From assembly GCA_004193595.1 (NCBI GenBank), contig RPGQ01000037.1:1-54726 (forward strand): a stretch of DNA of 54,726 bases, given 5' to 3'. Every line of letters begins with the position of its first letter. Position 1 is the stretch's first letter. This stretch comes from Desulfobacteraceae bacterium Eth-SRB2 (GTDB taxonomy: Bacteria; Desulfobacterota; Desulfobacteria; Desulfobacterales; UBA11574). Positions 52,242 to 54,726 of this stretch are shown piece after piece. The notes under the pieces were generated by a model. It had not been told where the DNA came from and did no database searches. It was given only the letters and a program-made list of their open reading frames with translations. A program made the position numbers and the translations under genes.

Positions 52242-54530
52242 CTAATTTGATAGCTTCTCATCTTTAATGGTAATCCCCATGACTTTTAACTGATCCCGAA
52301 TCTTATCGGCAAGATCCCAATTTTTCTCCAGCCTGGCGTTATCTCTTTGTTTGATCAGGCGATCGATTTCAGGGTCATGAAATTCATCTTGAAAATCGAA
52401 TATCTTTAATACGGAATCTATATTACGAAACGCATTCATAATATTTACCGCGCCGTCCGGATCTATCCTTTTTTCCCGAGTCAGGATATTCACCTTCTTT
52501 ACAATTTTAAAAATCGAGGCCATGGCGGCCGATATATTCAAGTCGTCATCCATAGCGCTGACAAAACCGTGTTTTAGGTCGTATAAAAGCTGATCCAACT
52601 CAGGATAAGGAGAAGCGCCCGATTTCGCGTGAAACAGGGAATAGATACAGGCATCCAGCCTTTTTATGGAGCGTTTGGCATCTTCAAACCTTTTCTTTGA
52701 AAAAACAACAGGTTTTCTGTAATGCGCGGAAAGCAGCCAATATCTGATCTGCCTGCCGGAATATCCCATATCTGCCAGATCAGAAAGGGTGGTAAGTTCT
52801 GCTCCCTGTTCGTCTATCTTTTTACCATCCACCAGGACCCGGTCGCAGTGCACCCAGTATCTTGCAAGGGGTTTGCCGGTCAGAGCACCGGCAATTGCGA
52901 TTACATTTTCGTTGTGGGGAAAAACCAGCTCCCGGCCGCTGGTATGGATATCATAGCTTTCCCCAAGATATTTCATTGCCATGGCAACGCACTGAATGTG
53001 CCATGACGGACGTACATTGCCCCAGTCGGTTTTAGTGAATATTCCTCTTTTCAGTTCAGAAAGTCTGGATCTTTTGAAAAGCGTAAAGTCTCTGGGATTA
53101 TCCTTTTCATATTCATCAAGATCTACGGTGGCACCCAGTTTTATCTTGTTGATATCGATGCCGGACAGACTGCCATAATCGGAAAAGCGGGAAATATCAA
53201 AGTACAAAGATCTCAGTTTCTCATATGCATATCCTTTTTTCACCAGTTTTTCAGCCAACGCAACCATATCGTCAACATGTTCGCTTGTTTTAGGGTATTT
53301 AGAGGCCGGCTTAATTTCAAGGAAATCCAAATCCTTTTTAAAGGAATCGATATGTTTTGCGGTAAATTTAGATAGCTCCAACCCCGCTTTTTCTGATCCG
53401 TTTATGGTCTTGTCATCCAGATCCGTTATGTTCATGATGTGTGTGACATCATACCCCCTGTATTTTAGATAACGGTACAAAAGATCTGAAAATACAAAAC
53501 GCCTGCATTCTCCCAGATGCATTCTTGCGTGTACCGTGGGCCCGCAGGAATATAGGGAGACTTTTCCCGGCAAAAGCGGTTCAAAGGATTCCTTGGTCCG
53601 GCCCAGGGTGTTGAAGAGTTTCAGGCCTATTTTTTCGCGTACCGTAAAAAGCGGTGTGCTTAAATATCGTTCACCACCGTCCGGAAATATCACCACGATC
53701 GTACCTTCAACCATTTTCTCAGCTTGCTTTCTAGCAATGACCATGGCTGCTCCGCTGCTCATACCCACAAAAAGACCTTCTTGTTTTGCAAGCTGCCGGG
53801 TCATTTCAAAGGCATCTTCGTCATCGATATTTACAATTTCATCAAGACGGTTCTTTTCAAAGATTTCCGGACGATAAGCCTCTTTCATGTTTTTCAGACC
53901 CTGAATTTTATGACCCAGATAAGGCTCAACGCCGATGATCCGTATATCGGGGTTATATTCTTTCAGCCGTCTTGCAAGTCCCATAAGGGTTCCACTTGTA
54001 CCCAGTGTGGCCACAACCGTAGAAATCTTTCCCCCGGTCTGTTCCCAGATCTCAACGGCGGTTCCAAAATAGTGGGCCTGCCAGTTCGCGGGGTTGTTGA
54101 ATTGATCCGCCATAAAATACATCTCGGGATTTTTCCTGGCCAACCGATAGGCCTCCTCAATGGCGCCGTCTGTCCCCAGATGTCCGGGGGTCAGAAAGAT
54201 TTCCGCACCACGGGCTTTTAAGATCTTTTGCCGCTCAACGCTGGCAAACTCGGACATGGTTAATAGAAGCTTATATCCTTTTACCGAACATACCAGAGCC
54301 AACCCGATGCCCGTGTTTCCGCTTGTGGCCTCGATCACGGTTTTATCGGGGGTAAGTTCGCCGGATTCCTCACCGTTTGAGATCATAAAAAGAGCGGCTC
54401 TGTCCTTGATGGAACCGCCCGGGTTAAAATACTCAAGCTTTGCCAGGATTTTTACCCTCGGATTTTGATTAAGATTTTTTATTTCCACAAGCGGTGTATT
54501 ACCGATGGTCTCAAGAATTGAGTGGGTCAT
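52242..54530 (-). CDS. Cysteine synthase fused to a degenerate cysteinyl-tRNA synthetase
   Basis: The 762-residue protein joins a complete cysteine synthase (1-300) to a CysRS-like protein (about 302-762). First part: PLP Lys42 in NPGGSIKDRA, 'ATSGNTGIGLAL', 'TLGTSGTLMG', 'GMSSGAAMV'. Second part: 'LYSCGPTVHARMHLGECRRF' (Cys329 is a zinc ligand; HIGH has become HLGE), 'MNITDLDDKTI', 'WHIQCVAMAMKYLGESYDIH' (Cys514), 'FPHNENVIA' (His539; the fourth zinc ligand Glu is Val543) and, where KMSKS should be, KIDEQ (571-575). The C-terminal 'NWDLADKIRDQLKVMGI' is as in CysRS. The aminoacylation activity is doubtful. The ribosome binding site is weak. Confidence 0.9.
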   Translation of the reverse strand: MTHSILETIGNTPLVEIKNLNQNPRVKILAKLEYFNPGGSIKDRAALFMISNGEESGELTPDKTVIEATSGNTGIGLALVCSVKGYKLLLTMSEFASVERQKILKARGAEIFLTPGHLGTDGAIEEAYRLARKNPEMYFMADQFNNPANWQAHYFGTAVEIWEQTGGKISTVVATLGTSGTLMGLARRLKEYNPDIRIIGVEPYLGHKIQGLKNMKEAYRPEIFEKNRLDEIVNIDDEDAFEMTRQLAKQEGLFVGMSSGAAMVIARKQAEKMVEGTIVVIFPDGGERYLSTPLFTVREKIGLKLFNTLGRTKESFEPLLPGKVSLYSCGPTVHARMHLGECRRFVFSDLLYRYLKYRGYDVTHIMNITDLDDKTINGSEKAGLELSKFTAKHIDSFKKDLDFLEIKPASKYPKTSEHVDDMVALAEKLVKKGYAYEKLRSLYFDISRFSDYGSLSGIDINKIKLGATVDLDEYEKDNPRDFTLFKRSRLSELKRGIFTKTDWGNVRPSWHIQCVAMAMKYLGESYDIHTSGRELVFPHNENVIAIAGALTGKPLARYWVHCDRVLVDGKKIDEQGAELTTLSDLADMGYSGRQIRYWLLSAHYRKPVVFSKKRFEDAKRSIKRLDACIYSLFHAKSGASPYPELDQLLYDLKHGFVSAMDDDLNISAAMASIFKIVKKVNILTREKRIDPDGAVNIMNAFRNIDSVLKIFDFQDEFHDPEIDRLIKQRDNARLEKNWDLADKIRDQLKVMGITIKDEKLSN

Positions 54531-54566
54531 TATGAAAATATCCCAATTTTTTGTTAGGTATTTCAG

Positions 54567-54697
54567 CAGTCAAGGTGTCTTTCTTATAAAGCTTTGAAAA
54601 TAGCGTAATGAATGATCAGCAGCGAAATCATACACTGTTTGAATACATTAGGGATCGTTAAGATAGAACAGCGATATTTTGCGTTCGTTATTAAAAT
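54567..54697 (-). promoter_or_regulatory. Leader repeat upstream of the cysteine synthase-CysRS fusion
   Basis: Counterpart of 49241-49371, here 37-167 bases before the fusion's start. The window ends at 54726, so the outer limit cannot be seen; weak similarity continues beyond 54690. Confidence 0.6.
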
Positions 54698-54726
54698 GCG
54701 TTAAACCGGTAGCCTAATAACTAATT

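Noticed and set aside
1..54726. tRNA, rRNA or riboswitch genes
   Set aside because: I searched by eye for cloverleaf arms, rRNA motifs and common riboswitch cores and found none I could defend.

Overview
The window looks like a chromosomal stretch of an anaerobic, sulfate-reducer-like deltaproteobacterium (Desulfobacterota, probably near Desulfobacterales). The basis is gene content: an anaerobic CO dehydrogenase, a DUF3786 protein with a corrinoid-protein-type Fe-S domain, desulfoferrodoxin, a flavodiiron protein, rubredoxin, a single-cluster ferredoxin, a minimal SufBC-type Fe-S assembly pair, sigma-54 regulators and many decayed repeat elements. This is inference from families; no rRNA or tRNA gene is visible.

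Layout. 0.3-6.3 kb: remnants of a phospholipase D gene, an old yellow enzyme gene and a flavin disulfide reductase gene lie among a solute-binding lipoprotein, a VWA-OmpA lipoprotein and a repeat-rich secreted protein. 6.3-15.8 kb (minus strand): a sigma-54 activator, then a five-gene unit of small monooxygenase, TolC fused to a substrate-binding domain, periplasmic adaptor, RND pump and K+ channel. 16.0-17.3 kb: a sigma-54 activator pseudogene interrupted by a small transposable element, then two small proteins. 17.8-23.8 kb: DUF3786-tpx, smsC-smsB, a ferritin-like protein and a secreted MsrA-MsrB fusion. 23.9-30.5 kb: a Cus-type heavy-metal efflux operon with a small periplasmic partner. 30.6-39.5 kb: nhaA, a cytidylate-kinase-like protein, a PerR/Fur-type regulator divergent from cooS, a second sigma-54 activator and an MFS carrier. 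40.4-47.7 kb: two cyclic-nucleotide-binding proteins, an XRE/two-CW regulator, ferredoxin, a frameshifted flavodiiron protein, rubredoxin, CBS protein, a flavoprotein-arsenate reductase fusion, zinc-ribbon and rubredoxin-like proteins, and superoxide reductase. 48.3-54.5 kb: a cysteine block with cysK, cysE and a cysteine synthase-CysRS fusion.

How the genes work together: oxygen and peroxide defence of an anaerobe (Dfx, rubredoxin, FprA, Tpx, MsrAB, ferritin-like, PerR-like), Fe-S assembly and cysteine supply, and metal or toxicant export.

The points I rate highest are: (1) the cysteine synthase-CysRS fusion, whose synthetase half has lost KMSKS and one zinc ligand; (2) a repeat of about 130 bp shared by the leaders of the fusion and of cysK; (3) a family of non-autonomous elements with GGTGTCA-unit arms, two of which carry the same truncated four-helix-bundle (S23/Avd-like) reading frame and the same RNA-like hairpin; (4) a shared ACACAWWGTGGTAT site between the -35 and -10 boxes of cooS and msrAB and near an XRE/two-CW gene; (5) the TolC and ArsC fusions.
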